Made by a program: the position numbers and the translations under genes
Assembly: GCA_011109175.1 (NCBI GenBank)
Contig: RDEW01000016.1
Location: 183,349 to 247,348 of the forward strand
Direction of reading: 5' to 3'
DNA: 64,000 bases
From: Dicyema japonicum
Taxonomy: Eukaryota; Dicyemida; Rhombozoa; Dicyemidae
Part shown: one piece after another, positions 55,140 to 64,000 of the stretch
How the letters are laid out: each line of letters starts with the position of its first letter
How positions within the stretch are numbered: the stretch's first letter is position 1
The notes under the pieces: generated by a model
Database searches by the model: none
What the model saw: the letters and a program-made list of their open reading frames with translations, nothing else
Told to the model about the DNA's origin: nothing

Positions 55140-55472
55140 AAATGTTAATTGAGGAAGCCTGCTGCGTGGATCGCGAATGAGTTCCCTCGGATTATAGCAT
55201 TCCAATCTATTGTCTCAGCCAGAACCCTTCTCGTTGACCTTTTTTCTGGCAAGCATTTTTCCAATTTCGCGCAAGAACTCAGCCGTCATTGAACCAACGG
55301 CTCTTGATGACTCAACCGCAACAGCAGTAAATCGATACCGGTCACTGAGGCAAGAATATTTCTTGATTTTTAGTTTTTCCACAATTGAAGCAGCTGCCTC
55401 AGGAACCGATTTAAGAAGGTTCGTGCTTGAATATGTGTCAATAATATAAGAAATAAGCGTAATAACCGTCAA
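55140..55472 (-). mobile_element. REL-type LINE, C-terminal fragment
   Basis: Minus strand: SYIIDTYSSTNLLKSVPEAA, KIKKYSCLSDRYRFTAVAVE, SSRAVGSMTAEFLREIGKML, then WLRQ..IGM and IIRGNSFAIHAAGFLN. The full C-terminal block of the family, with one stop near the end. Its 5' end abuts the tandem array at 55451. Confidence 0.75.
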
Positions 55473-55640
55473 TGTCTATCACTGCTTTATTTTACTATAA
55501 AAATAAATAAGCGTAATAACCGTCAATGTCTATCACTGCTTTATTTTACTATAAAAGAAATAAGCGTAATAACCGTCAATGTCTATCACTGCTTTATTTT
55601 ACTATAAAAAGAAATAAGCGTAATAACCGTCAATGTCTAT
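55451..55640 (+). repeat. Four tandem copies (53-54 bp) of a start-codon region
   Basis: Unit AAATAAGCGTAATAACCGTC, AATGTCTATCACTGCTTTAT, TTTACTATAAAA. ATGs at 55472, 55526, 55579 and 55633. Only the last copy continues into the secreted-protein gene; in the other three ATG TCT ATC ACT runs 12 codons or so and stops. So the 5' UTR and first codons of that gene have been duplicated in tandem. Confidence 0.85.
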
Positions 55641-55952
55641 TACTGTGTTATTCGGATTGATTTTCTATGGTACATTATAAGTTATCATTTAGCTTCTTGC
55701 ATTCAAGCAAGAATATTCGATGAGGAAATAAAAAGAAATAATAACACATCACCAAGAATAAATGGAAACCATACAGAGGATTTGAACAATTATACTCCGA
55801 GAGGTTATTATACACGTCGTAATAATACATCAGAGAGATTCAATGGAAACTATGAAGTTGATTTGAACAATTATACTACAAGAAATTATTATACACATCG
55901 TAATAATACATCAGAGAGATTCGATGGAAACAAGTCAATTGCTGTCGATTAA
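55633..55952 (+). CDS. Small secreted protein with Asn-rich 27-residue repeats
   Basis: Exon 1 (55633-55669) and exon 2 (55693-55952) flank a 23-nt intron (GTACATTATAAG...CATTTAG). The 98-residue product starts with a signal peptide (MSITVLFGLIFYASCIQA, likely cut after QA), then RIFDEEIK, then repeats: RNNNTSPRINGNHTEDLNNY-TPRGYYTR, RNNTSERFNGNYEVDLNNYT-TRNYYTH, and a partial RNNTSERFDGNKSIAVD. About ten N-x-S/T sequons suggest heavy N-glycosylation if secreted. No Cys after the signal peptide. No known family. The start lies in the fourth unit of the tandem array, and a 320-bp dispersed repeat begins 8 bp after the stop. Without the intron the frame ends after 15 codons, so the gene rests on the splice prediction. 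Confidence 0.7.
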
Positions 55953-55959
55953 CAATTTC

Positions 55960-56295
55960 TTTAACCTACTAACATTCTTTTATTTGGCTTAATTAATTAG
56001 TTCTTCCTGACTTTTAGTTTATTTTAAATTTTTTTAGTTTCTGTCGAAAATTAACACTTGTGCTTCTTTTAATTTATGTTGGAAAAGTAGGCCAGAAATA
56101 TCACTTGTTCTTGGACTGAATCACGCTCCACGCGATTGTATTATAAACAAATGGAAGTAAAGCAGAAAATTTTTGTTTTTTCTTAGGTGACTGGGATGTC
56201 TGGATAATTCAAAGTAAGGAGATTTTTTTGTCAATAAAATCAAAAATTCATGTGTTTTTTAAAATTGTTCAAAGCTTATAAAAATGTAATCTAAT
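55960..56295 (-). repeat. Dispersed 320-bp repeat, copy 2
   Basis: Inverted partner of 18683-19003; shares CCAGACATCCCAGTCACCTA, ATCGC(A/G)TGGAGCGTGA and GTGTTAATTTTCGACAGAAA. It forms the immediate 3' flank of the secreted-protein gene. Confidence 0.75.
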
Positions 56296-56639
56296 AGTCT
56301 AATAGCTAATATAAACTTTTATAGACTTGCTTTAAGGACTGATGCAGATGATCTTAACTTCTCAGAGTGAGCTTTTTCTTCGCTTAGTCGAATATGATGA
56401 AATCGATTTTTTTTCGTTTTTACTCAAATTTCCACAGCCTAATTCTTTACTATGACAGTACTGAATTGGCATTTAACTTTTTTGACCACCTTATATCATG
56501 TAGCTAACATAGATGCAAATATGTGAACCTCAGTACTTAGTTATGGCGTTGTAAGTAGTTAATATACATATTCGACAACAACTAACTGCATTTGTTAAAA
56601 ACGTTGCATATCGGAATTACTGTCACCGCAATTTCTTCC
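56296..56639. other. Unassigned, AT-rich
   Basis: No frame or repeat recognised. Confidence 0.35.
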
Positions 56640-57110
56640 TCTCTTTTGCAAAGATGAGTGCGGAAGATTCCAGTCATAGGCGACATAAATGAAATCATTA
56701 AACGTGGTTTGGAAGATGTTCTGTCCCCTACCATCATCGAACCTGTTGTAGTTGATCAAAGAGATGAGAGGGACCAGATGATATGAAAATATTTCCCAAT
56801 TTTGCCAAAGGTCACTCTCTTGTATATGATGCTACTATTTTTGATACCTGACAAAAACGATATCGAGTTTACACTCAGATTGTCCTGTCGCTGACTCTTC
56901 CGAACAGAGTAAGATGGCTAAATAGTCATGATTTGAAGACCGTTTTGTCCCAATTGTCTTTGAGACTTTAGTTTGGCGAAAATGCAATCTCGTCATAGTT
57001 GGAGGATCCTCTGGAGCGGTGCTGTTCCAGAACGTCTTAAAATGGCGATTGTTAGAGGTAAAGCTTACTGCATTTGCAGTCGTCCATAAATATAAAGACA
57101 TTTTATTAAA
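56640..57110 (+). mobile_element. REL-type LINE fragment in the inverted duplication
   Basis: NEIIKRGLEDVLSPTIIEPV, VVDQRDERD, then eroded sequence; the inverted counterpart of 35215-34680, where the same block is better kept (IEPVGVDQRDGRGPDTM). Long minus-strand frames here are shadows. Confidence 0.65.
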
Positions 57111-57145
57111 GGATTAGTTAACATCAAAAGGAAAAGAAATAAAAA

Positions 57146-57411
57146 TTAATCTGTAAAAAAGTGTTTTAATCCTCTCGGACCTCATCACGTGATAAGTGAG
57201 TAAACTGATTTATCATCATTTCATATGATATATCGCCCTCTTCGTATTTGTCGTTATGATCGTTTATTTTTTTCACATTCTTGGAAAATATATTGAATCT
57301 ATATTCATCTTCAGTATTATCAAATTCAAAAATCTACAAATTTAATATTTATTATTGCCATATTTTTCTTTGTTAAGCTTGCCACAATTTCCACATAGAG
57401 TTGTCAACCAT
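57146..57411 (-). pseudogene. I29 propeptide-like inhibitor, dead copy B
   Basis: From ATG at 57411: WKLWQA, then a TAA created near codon 13, small insertions, EYRFNIFSKNVKKINDHNDK, MMINQFTHLSRDE and a frame change before the end. Almost identical in DNA to copy A (34.4 kb) but with different disabling changes added, so both were copied from a common ancestor and kept decaying. Confidence 0.75.
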
Positions 57412-57829
57412 AATTCAAAATTGACCCAATTTCAATTTTTTTCTGAATATATCAAGATTTTAATTAATATAAATATAATATTAAAAAATATATTTAATTT
57501 TCAATTATTTCTCTTTAATCGCTATTATCATTAAATTATAACTTGACCTTTTGGAGATGAAGATTATTTCAATGAATAGTTCAAATAGGTAAGTCGATTT
57601 AGGGTCAAGTTTGTTATATTCAAACTGGCAATTTTAACATGCTGCTGTAGGTTATTTAATTAAATTTTTTGGATATAGGGTTTCACGACAGTAGCATTAT
57701 TTTCCCACCATTTCTTCATAGTCAAGCCGTTAGCCAAAACATCCAGTCTTTGATGTTTAATTTTTTAAGCATCCACCAAAAATGATAATTTGCCCTTCAA
57801 TTAAGATATTGAGATGATCCACAAGAACT

Positions 57830-58330
57830 GGCAGCGACATTGCTGCTGTTGCTGAGGGACGTCGACACCAAAGGGTTACATCCTCAGTCAGCCGACGGAG
57901 GGTGGGTTTGCACCGCACCATGCAGCCCTCAGTGATTTTGTTCTACGGGCTCTCGGAGCCACAGGGATTCCGGTTCAACTGGAACTTTCAGAGTGGACAG
58001 AGGCGATGGGATGTCATTATTTCCATACTCTAGTGGTAAATCATTTGTTTGGAACGACGCAAGTGTGGACACATTTTCTGGGACCAGATCGCTGACTGCG
58101 GCACATTCTCCTGGATACGCAGCAGACAAGGCAGAGTTCAGGAAAATCCAAAAATACAAATCTCTCAGGGAGAAATGTCATTTCGTTCCTATTTCGATGG
58201 AAACTTTAGGGGTCGTAAGAGAGACGCCTTTCTCACCAATATCGGACGAAGGAGATATTAGAAACATAAATGAACCACGAAGGAATTGTCGGATCCATGA
58301 AATATGTTCAGCCTAAAATTAAAGGAACTT
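57830..58330 (+). mobile_element. REL-type LINE fragment in the inverted duplication
   Basis: ALSDFVLRALGATGIPVQLE, then VDRGDGMSLFPYSSGKSFVW, NDASVDTFSGTRSLTAAHSP, KAEFRKIQKYKSLREKCHFV, PISMETLGVV. Longest continuous version of the endonuclease-like and C-terminal blocks. RPDG is reduced to RGDGM. Frame break before GDG. Confidence 0.7.
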
Positions 58331-58389
58331 GGAAGATCTGCCATAAACTACATATAGGATGATATTTAATGTGATTCTATGTATTTTGA

Positions 58390-58685
58390 ATAAATACTGC
58401 ACTTTACGAATAGCCATATTAGCTGTAGCTCTTCCCAGGTAGGAACACATTTTATTTTAAGTGAAGAACAATTATCATAATTAATCGTAAAAAGCTCTTC
58501 ACTTCTTTTTGTTGAATCCTTTTGTAGACGATCAGGTTCCTCAGTGAGATGTTAACTGATGAAGGCGTCACTCGTCAATCCAAAGCATCGTGATACATGG
58601 AACCTTCAGCCTAAATGTATAGCAGCAAGATTCGAAGTAGATGCCATTTGCCCGGCACTCGTTACAATGCACCACTCTACGTTTT
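58390..58685 (-). repeat. tRNA-derived SINE
   Basis: Minus strand: GTGGTGCATTGTAACGAGTG (A-box region), CTTCGAATCTTGCTGCTATA (B box), GATTGACGAGTGACGCCTTC, GAGGAACCTGATCGTCTACA, tail AGAGCTACAGCTAATATGGC. Sits at the outer edge of the inverted duplication, matching the SINE at 33.15 kb. Confidence 0.75.
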
Positions 58686-58689
58686 TTTG

Positions 58690-60005
58690 TAATATAATAA
58701 TTTTGCTTATAAATTATTTTTTAGCATCAAAAATGAGGTTGGAGCTCATGCCACCAAAAGAACAACTCATAAATGTATTTAGTTGATACGCTGGAACAAA
58801 CAGAGACATTCCAATATTACACAATTCATGAGAAAAAAGAAGACAAGCCATTTATCATCAAACAAAAAAGGAAATTCCGTAAGATGGTAGTGCATCATCA
58901 CCTCCAAAAGGAATTCCAAAAAAAGTGAACCATCTAATTAAGTGATCCCTTTAGACTTCAACAGGTTCGAGAGTTTTTTTCTGTTCTCCTACATAGTACC
59001 CAGTAAATTTGAAATTTAATGACATTAGCGTGGCGTCAGGTGGTTCACCTTAAGTGGTGAAGTTAATTTTTAAAGACACAGAAAAAAACCATTTTCTATT
59101 CCCCGTCGAGCTGACTTGTATGTCTGAATGGTATACATCACCTTGAGAAACAACTTGTTACAAAGAAAAAGTTAAAAACATGATTTTGATTGATTTAATT
59201 TAAAATTATTTTTTAATATTTTATTAAAAAATATTTAAAACAATCATGGCGACGTGTTTTTAATTGAGAACTTGTGATATGGTCAATGATTATGAGCGAC
59301 ATATGATTTAATGATAAATTAATACTTAGCCAAATATGAGACCATTAAAAACATTTTTTTAATTTATTACTGAAATTCATCAAATTAGTCTTTTACTTTC
59401 TATACAAAATATAGTTGTGGTATTTAATTTTTTTAAAAAAGAATACAAGTAAAGATTTTTAGTTAAGAGGAAAGGATTGCAAAGGAGTTCTCACTGAACA
59501 CTCCCATTTGAGTCTCTGCCTCAACCAGAGTTTTCAAGGGGCTCGCATCTCTTAGAAGCAAGCCTTTTTTCCTCACTAGTTAGTCGACGTTATATTTTTA
59601 ATTTCCTGTTCAATTATGTAATTTCATTATTTTCATGTCTCTGTGTAAAATATTTCATTCCTTCCTCTGGATCCTTTTAAAATCCGAATATTTCATCTTT
59701 TTATATGCTTTATGTAATATAATTTTGTTACTGCTGTTATTCTTTGAACAACTGATCCTATCCAAAATATTTCAAAACTATTGTTTTTGTGGATGTTGCT
59801 AATTGAATTGATTGCGTTTGTAAAATTCCCTAATATTTAAAAGAACTAATTTTATCACATTCGGCGTCGTAATTTCAAAATAGAATTTTACTACAGCGAA
59901 CCAACTACCCATCTAAAACTATCAGAATACCTTTTGGTAACAACATCTGGAGGACATCCGATATCTCTGTTAAGATATTAAAGATTTTATAATTCCATTA
60001 TTTAA
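58690..60005. other. 1.3 kb without recognised gene
   Basis: CATCTAATTAAGTGATCCC near 58930 is the reverse of the Jockey-like tail motif. 59170-59460 is very AT-rich. CCTCTGGATCCTT near 59663 recurs at 29873. No frame of note. Confidence 0.4.
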
Positions 60006-60008
60006 TGC

Positions 60009-60430
60009 AGTGTTTCTTAACGGAGACACTGGCGCTAGAACATATAAGGGACCTGGAATTTTAATTTTTTAATTATTATAAATTTTTGCATTACGTTTTA
60101 TAAATCATTTATCACGTGCTTTTCTAATTAATTCTACTTTTCTTGTGTGTACTTTTCTAAAAAATTATTTACTGATATATTTATAAATATTTAATATTTT
60201 ATAGATGTGTGATAAAAAAGTAAAACGACGTATATATTCGGATGAATACTTAAAGTTTGGAGTGATACCCTACGAGCACAACAAATTACTTCCTATGTGT
60301 AGTCTTTACAATGAAGGAATGAAGCATCCAAGAAATCAAATCATCTTAAGATTTTTTATCCTCAGAATACGTTTTTCTAATCTGAAATATAATTATGAAA
60401 ATCGTCTTATGATTAATCAATTATAAGGTC
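60009..60430 (+). mobile_element. hAT element, left end and BED-finger N-terminus
   Basis: The string CAGTGTTTCTTAACGGAGAC at 60017 resembles a hAT terminal repeat (CAGTG.TTCT.AA). It is followed by an ATG frame at 60205: MCDKKVKRRIYSDEYLKFGV, IPYEHNKLLPMCSLYNEGMK. This matches the start of ZBED5/SCAND3-like transposases (KRKYS.DYLKFGF...PQC..C...L). The BED Cys/His set is incomplete and the frame ends after 73 codons. Confidence 0.6.
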
Positions 60431-60624
60431 CTTTAAATTGGCACAAAAATGTTCCTGAACTATTTGTGGCCAATTTGGGAATTTGAAACACCTGGGTATT
60501 TCAGATTTTGAAATCATAACTGGCTTTAATATTGCACATAAATAATTGAAACCCGATCTTTGAAATTTTCATAACCAAAATCGTTTTTGCATATGCTCTT
60601 GGAATAGTATATAAATTTTCTTTA

Positions 60625-60735
60625 TGTAGCTTCCCTCCTCGCACGTCTCAGCCGCTCATTTAGACAGCAGCGAGATTCTAACCGTGACTTTGGTCCGGAA
60701 CTTAATACACCGAGCCATTTTGCCAATATCTGATA
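60625..60735 (-). repeat. tRNA-like SINE head, orphan
   Basis: Minus strand: TGGCAAAATGGCTCGGTGTA (A-box-like), GTCACGGTTAGAATCTCGCT (B-box-like), GCTGTC. Similar to the SINE head at 45.86 kb but without its body. Confidence 0.5.
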
Positions 60736-60739
60736 CATA

Positions 60740-61262
60740 CCTCGAAATGCAACCGAGTTTTATTTTTACGGAAAACACAATTAAATCAATATTAATACTC
60801 GCTTCTAGACCTTTCTCCTCTTAGAAGAGGAGTCGTTAACCTGACACTCATCCGTTTCTGCCTCAGCTGCCTTTGCCTGGCACGTCATCGAACTGATTTC
60901 CTAATTCCACCAGGTGGATCTATGAATATCAAATTGAATAAATCTATGAAAATCAAATTGTAAACGTACTATTTTGGCTTCGTGAAGATTTGAAAGATAA
61001 TTTAATAAAAACGGAATTTTGTGATAAGAAAAAAGTCAAATTTCCACCAAAGAAATCTTTAGTGCTAGTCTCGCAACTACTACCAAGCAAACTATTTGTT
61101 AGCTGCATGGTAAAAAAAAGAATTTTTGCCTCTTCGCTACAAATGTTTTCTCCATGAGCAGTTGATTCACTCGCAAACCAGTTTCTGCATATTGAAGCTG
61201 TTTAGCTAAAAACACAAATCGGTAGGTTGTATCTTAACAAACATGAATTCATTCTAAAACTA
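60740..61262. other. Unassigned
   Basis: AAATTGAATAAATCTATGAA-AATCAAATTG shows a short direct repeat near 60930-60960. No gene seen. Confidence 0.3.
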
Positions 61263-61265
61263 ATA

Positions 61266-61620
61266 CAGTCAACCCTCGCTATTCTCCTTATTAATTGGCC
61301 AATTTTTAAATTAATTTTTTAATAAAAATTGGAAAAAGGAAGATTATAAAAAATAAACGGTCTTTTAAAACTCAAAGTTTTTAAAGTTTTATTTTGACAC
61401 CTCAAGGATGAAAAACGAATTTTACTATTGATTGAGATCTCCCCTGCACATAGTGTGTCACAAACTTGGTATATATAAAAATATTGTTTTTTCATAAAAA
61501 TACCACGTGCTTACTTCAAGTCATGGAAATTGGCATTATACAATCTTTAAGAGTAATTCCACCAGACGCAAGTTAATCTATTTGACGGAATTATTGGAAA
61601 CTCAAAATATTACCAAAAAT
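61266..61620 (+). mobile_element. Tigger/pogo-like fragment with terminal repeat
   Basis: TA then CAGTCAACCCTCGCTATTCT at 61266 has the form of a Tigger terminal repeat (CAGT..A.CCTCG.TAT). IGIIQSL and a RR/K-rich stretch with LIYLTELLE near 61520-61600 resemble the QP.D.GII.SFK..YR..L segment of the DDE domain. Very eroded. Confidence 0.35.
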
Positions 61621-62035
61621 GGAAAACCGCAAAAAGAACTGTAGTATCGAAAATTTGTCGGTTCCTGGTTGCAAGATCGGGAAAAAATGAGAATATTGCT
61701 GAGAGAAGCAGGCAGAAGAACGAAATTTTAAATCCTCTAAAGTTAAGGATTTTATAAACATTGAATACACGTAGCATGAAACGTTTAATTAAAATTATCT
61801 AGAAGATTCAAGAAATAGTGAACAAGAATGTGAAAAATAAGACCTGTAGACAAAATGGATATTTCAGTTAGATTAACTGGAATAGAGAGGGCTTAGCTAA
61901 TGTTGAGAATGAATATGCCGTTTCTCTAATTTCTTCAATAAGAAAGTACAAAGCAAGTATTATTAAATAAAGCAAAGAAAAATAGTTAGACATTAAATTT
62001 TATTTTAATCAACTTGAATATCTTTTTTGTTCATT
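61621..62035. other. Unassigned
   Basis: No frame or repeat recognised; AT-rich. Confidence 0.3.
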
Positions 62036-62040
62036 TAAGG

Positions 62041-62760
62041 CAGGGGTTCCCAAACTTATTCAGGTCATCGCCTTCTTTAACAAACTTTTAAAAAATATCG
62101 CCCACCGGGAAAACCTATATGGTAACGAGTTGGAAATAAAAAATTTAATAATTAATTTGAATAGTCATTACATTTGGTACGTGTGTTTTAAGTATGCCAT
62201 AAAACAGCGATAGCGACCAATCATTGAAGGTGTCCCATCAGTTGCACATGCACTATATTTGTTAATGGTATATCTTTAAGACAGAGAAATTCATGGACTT
62301 TGTCGAACATTGATTTCCCCTTTGTATCAGTTTCAAGCTTTCGAGCAAAAAGTAATTACTGCATAATTTGACCATCCTTGACAAAACGTACATATACAAG
62401 CAATAATGAGTCATTTCAGGAAGTATTGACTCATCTAATTGTAGACTGAATTCCGTATTTTTCAGTTTTAAACAAAGATCGTGTTTTCCACATCAAAAGC
62501 CATATCAAGAATACGTCTCTGAGTCGTATTGTTGCCAAGCGAAATCGACATAATAATACTCTTGGAAGGTGGTGCATTACTGTTTTCAGTACTTCATGAA
62601 TTGATGGTATTATCCTTTCTTCCCCAATTGTGTGTGCATTCCGATTGGCGATAAGTAAAGCGATGTTATATTGATACAACAAGCCATCATCACTACGTTT
62701 ATTATTACTGAGAATATTCTCTCCGGGTTCCGTTGATTTTTTTGTTTCCCCCGATACCTT
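62041..62760 (-). mobile_element. hAT element (ZBED5/SCAND3-like), eroded
   Basis: CAGGGGTTCCCAAACTTATT at 62041 is a typical hAT terminal repeat. The minus strand from about 62690 reads YNIALLIANRNAHTIGEERI, IPSIHEVLKTVMHH, ISLGNNTTQRRILDMAFDVE, and further ACATDGTPSMIGRYRCFMAY (the C.DGAP.M catalytic region). Parallel to the copy at 45.3 kb (SAKKSHTIGEQLIVP). Frames broken. Confidence 0.7.
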
Positions 62761-63016
62761 TGGAAAACGTCAGCAGCTGGTTGGAATTATTTGGATGAAC
62801 CTATATTTTAATAAAATATTAGAACCCTTCGTAAATGCTGAATTAATCTAGAGAGCTTCATAGCCTCGTTAGAAAATGACTTTGAGCACAATAAACATAA
62901 ATGTCGTCTTTCATTATTAGGAGATGCTATGAAACCATATTTTAAATATTGAATAATATATTGACAGATTTTTTTTATTTAGTGTCTCTTGCTCCATCGT
63001 TGAATAATACAAATTC

Positions 63017-63371
63017 AGTAAGGTCCCGAATCCGCCAGATTTTGCCGATCCCCGAAATTGGCGGATTCAAAAATTTTGCGAATTCGAAAGACTTATTGAT
63101 TTTTTCATCTATGAATAATGTAAATCAACAAAATTATTTATAAGCAAAAAATAAGTAAGATTTGATTTGTTTCTTTTTATAGTTCGGATCATTGAAGATC
63201 CAAACTTTCAATAAACTCAAAATTTTCGACATTAAAGAATTTTTCTTGATTATAAAATTCTTTTAATTTATTTAAGCCTAGAAAAGCCTCGCTAATAATT
63301 ACACCTTTTTGACTGTCTTCAAGGGGTTCTTCAGTATCAATTTCTTGTTCTATTTTCTCTAAATCATTCAA
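63017..63371 (-). mobile_element. Tigger/pogo-like element, terminal fragment
   Basis: CAGTAAGGTCCCGAATCCGC at 63017 looks like a Tigger terminal repeat. The adjoining minus-strand frame (63371-63189) MNDLEKIEQEIDTEEPLEDS, ISEAFLGLNKLKEFYNQEKF resembles the acidic C-terminal tail of Tigger transposases (SEA...L..L..F). Only this end is present. The area also has a near inverted repeat AATCCGCCAGATTTTGCCGA/AAATTGGCGGATTCAAAA. Confidence 0.5.
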
Positions 63372-63396
63372 GTTTTTCAGTCATGAATATCAAATT

Positions 63397-63835
63397 CTAT
63401 TTTGGCTGAATGATGACATCGATCTGAAGGTCGTGGGTTCAAATCCGAAAGATGGAGTTTTCAGCGAAGGTCAATTCTTGTCAAACAGATTCCACCCGTG
63501 AGGCGACGAGTCTTTCTGGCACGACACAGTTGTTAAAAAGGATCTTCCTGCCTTTCTCCCTGACCAAACACTCTAATGAAGATTGCATTATGAAAACTAT
63601 TCCGCTAAAGAATGAAGTGATGTCCGCGACGGTAGGACATGGGACAATTTTGGAAAAGGGCGGACCTACTTCTCCACCTTTCTTCGGAAGCGGAAGCCTG
63701 TAATAAAGTATTGGAAGATGGATTTGGTCGGCACAAGCAGATGTTCTCCCTTTGGTTTCTTCCTTGGATTAGTTAGTTATGACTGTTTGTGCTGGGCTTA
63801 CAATGGTAAGCCTGGGGTCAATAATAATAAAATTC
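63397..63835 (+). repeat. Dispersed repeat with tRNA-like head, second family
   Basis: GTCGTGGGTTCAAATCCGAA (63427-63446) is B-box-like. The body shares CCGCGACGGTAGGACATGGG, GGGCGGACCTACTTCTCCAC and GATTTGGTCGGCACA with 15.05-15.34 kb. It ends GTGCTGGGCTTACAATGGTA, AGCCTGGGGTCAATAATAAT AA. The 3' tail differs from the main SINE family. Confidence 0.55.
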
Positions 63836-64000
63836 TATTTCCCATTTCAAAAGAAATTGATTAAAAATTCTGCTATCCATCCATGCTTTTTTGAATTAGA
63901 ATATGTGACATATTTTTTAATATCAAAATTTTTGAAACATCTAGGATTTTTAAACATCTCAATTAGTAAAAGTGTTCGTTTATCTGTACCGTCCACATTT

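Overview
The window is nuclear DNA of an AT-rich eukaryote, most likely a small metazoan. Six conserved or well-formed genes sit in a background of decayed transposable elements. The key to reading it is intron size. TAF5, eL6, ALG6, MRPS33, MGAT1 and a small secreted-protein gene look like broken frames until very short GT...AG introns are removed. I placed 28 introns of 21-29 nt (mean about 24), most ending in TAG. In the clear cases removing them restores the expected protein without a break. Conserved genes cut by ~25-nt introns, together with animal-type SINEs, LINEs, Tigger and hAT elements and TTAGGG-like repeats, best fit a dicyemid mesozoan, a group known for shortened spliceosomal introns. 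That assignment is inference. Ciliates, which also have tiny introns, fit less well because TAA, TAG and TGA all end genes here.

Layout. 0-7.8 kb: transposon remains (integrase, two LINE families, Tigger), interstitial telomere-like repeats, and two single-N gaps flanked by duplicated sequence. 7.9-10 kb: TAF5 (-). 10.5-11.8 kb: SINE, Tigger DNA-binding half, LINE C-terminus. 12.1-12.7 kb: eL6 (-). 14-15.6 kb: more repeats. 15.8-18.2 kb: ALG6 (-) and MRPS33 (+), head to head over 81 bp. 18.3-38 kb: mostly decayed repeats, dominated by C-terminal pieces of a LINE with a putative restriction-like endonuclease and by Jockey-like LINEs. 38.3-42.6 kb: a Tigger copy split by a nearly complete APE-type LINE, which is flanked by a 107-bp target duplication. 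43-49 kb: MULE and hAT remains, a minisatellite, a SINE, a tRNA-Ala and a stand-alone I29 cathepsin-propeptide-like inhibitor gene. 52-53.3 kb: MGAT1 (+). 55.4-56.3 kb: a small secreted repeat-protein gene whose start region is tandemly repeated four times. 56.6-58.7 kb: an inverted copy of the 33.1-35.2 kb segment, including a dead I29 gene. 58.7-64 kb: hAT and Tigger ends and other repeats.

Function. The conserved genes are housekeeping: transcription initiation (TAF5), cytosolic translation (eL6), mitochondrial translation (MRPS33), building of the N-glycan precursor in the ER (ALG6) and N-glycan maturation in the Golgi (MGAT1). They form no operon. The SINE and the APE-type LINE share a 3' tail, which suggests the LINE machinery moves the SINE. 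Single-base frame breaks remain in eL6, MGAT1 and possibly TAF5; base-call errors and early decay cannot be told apart from this sequence.
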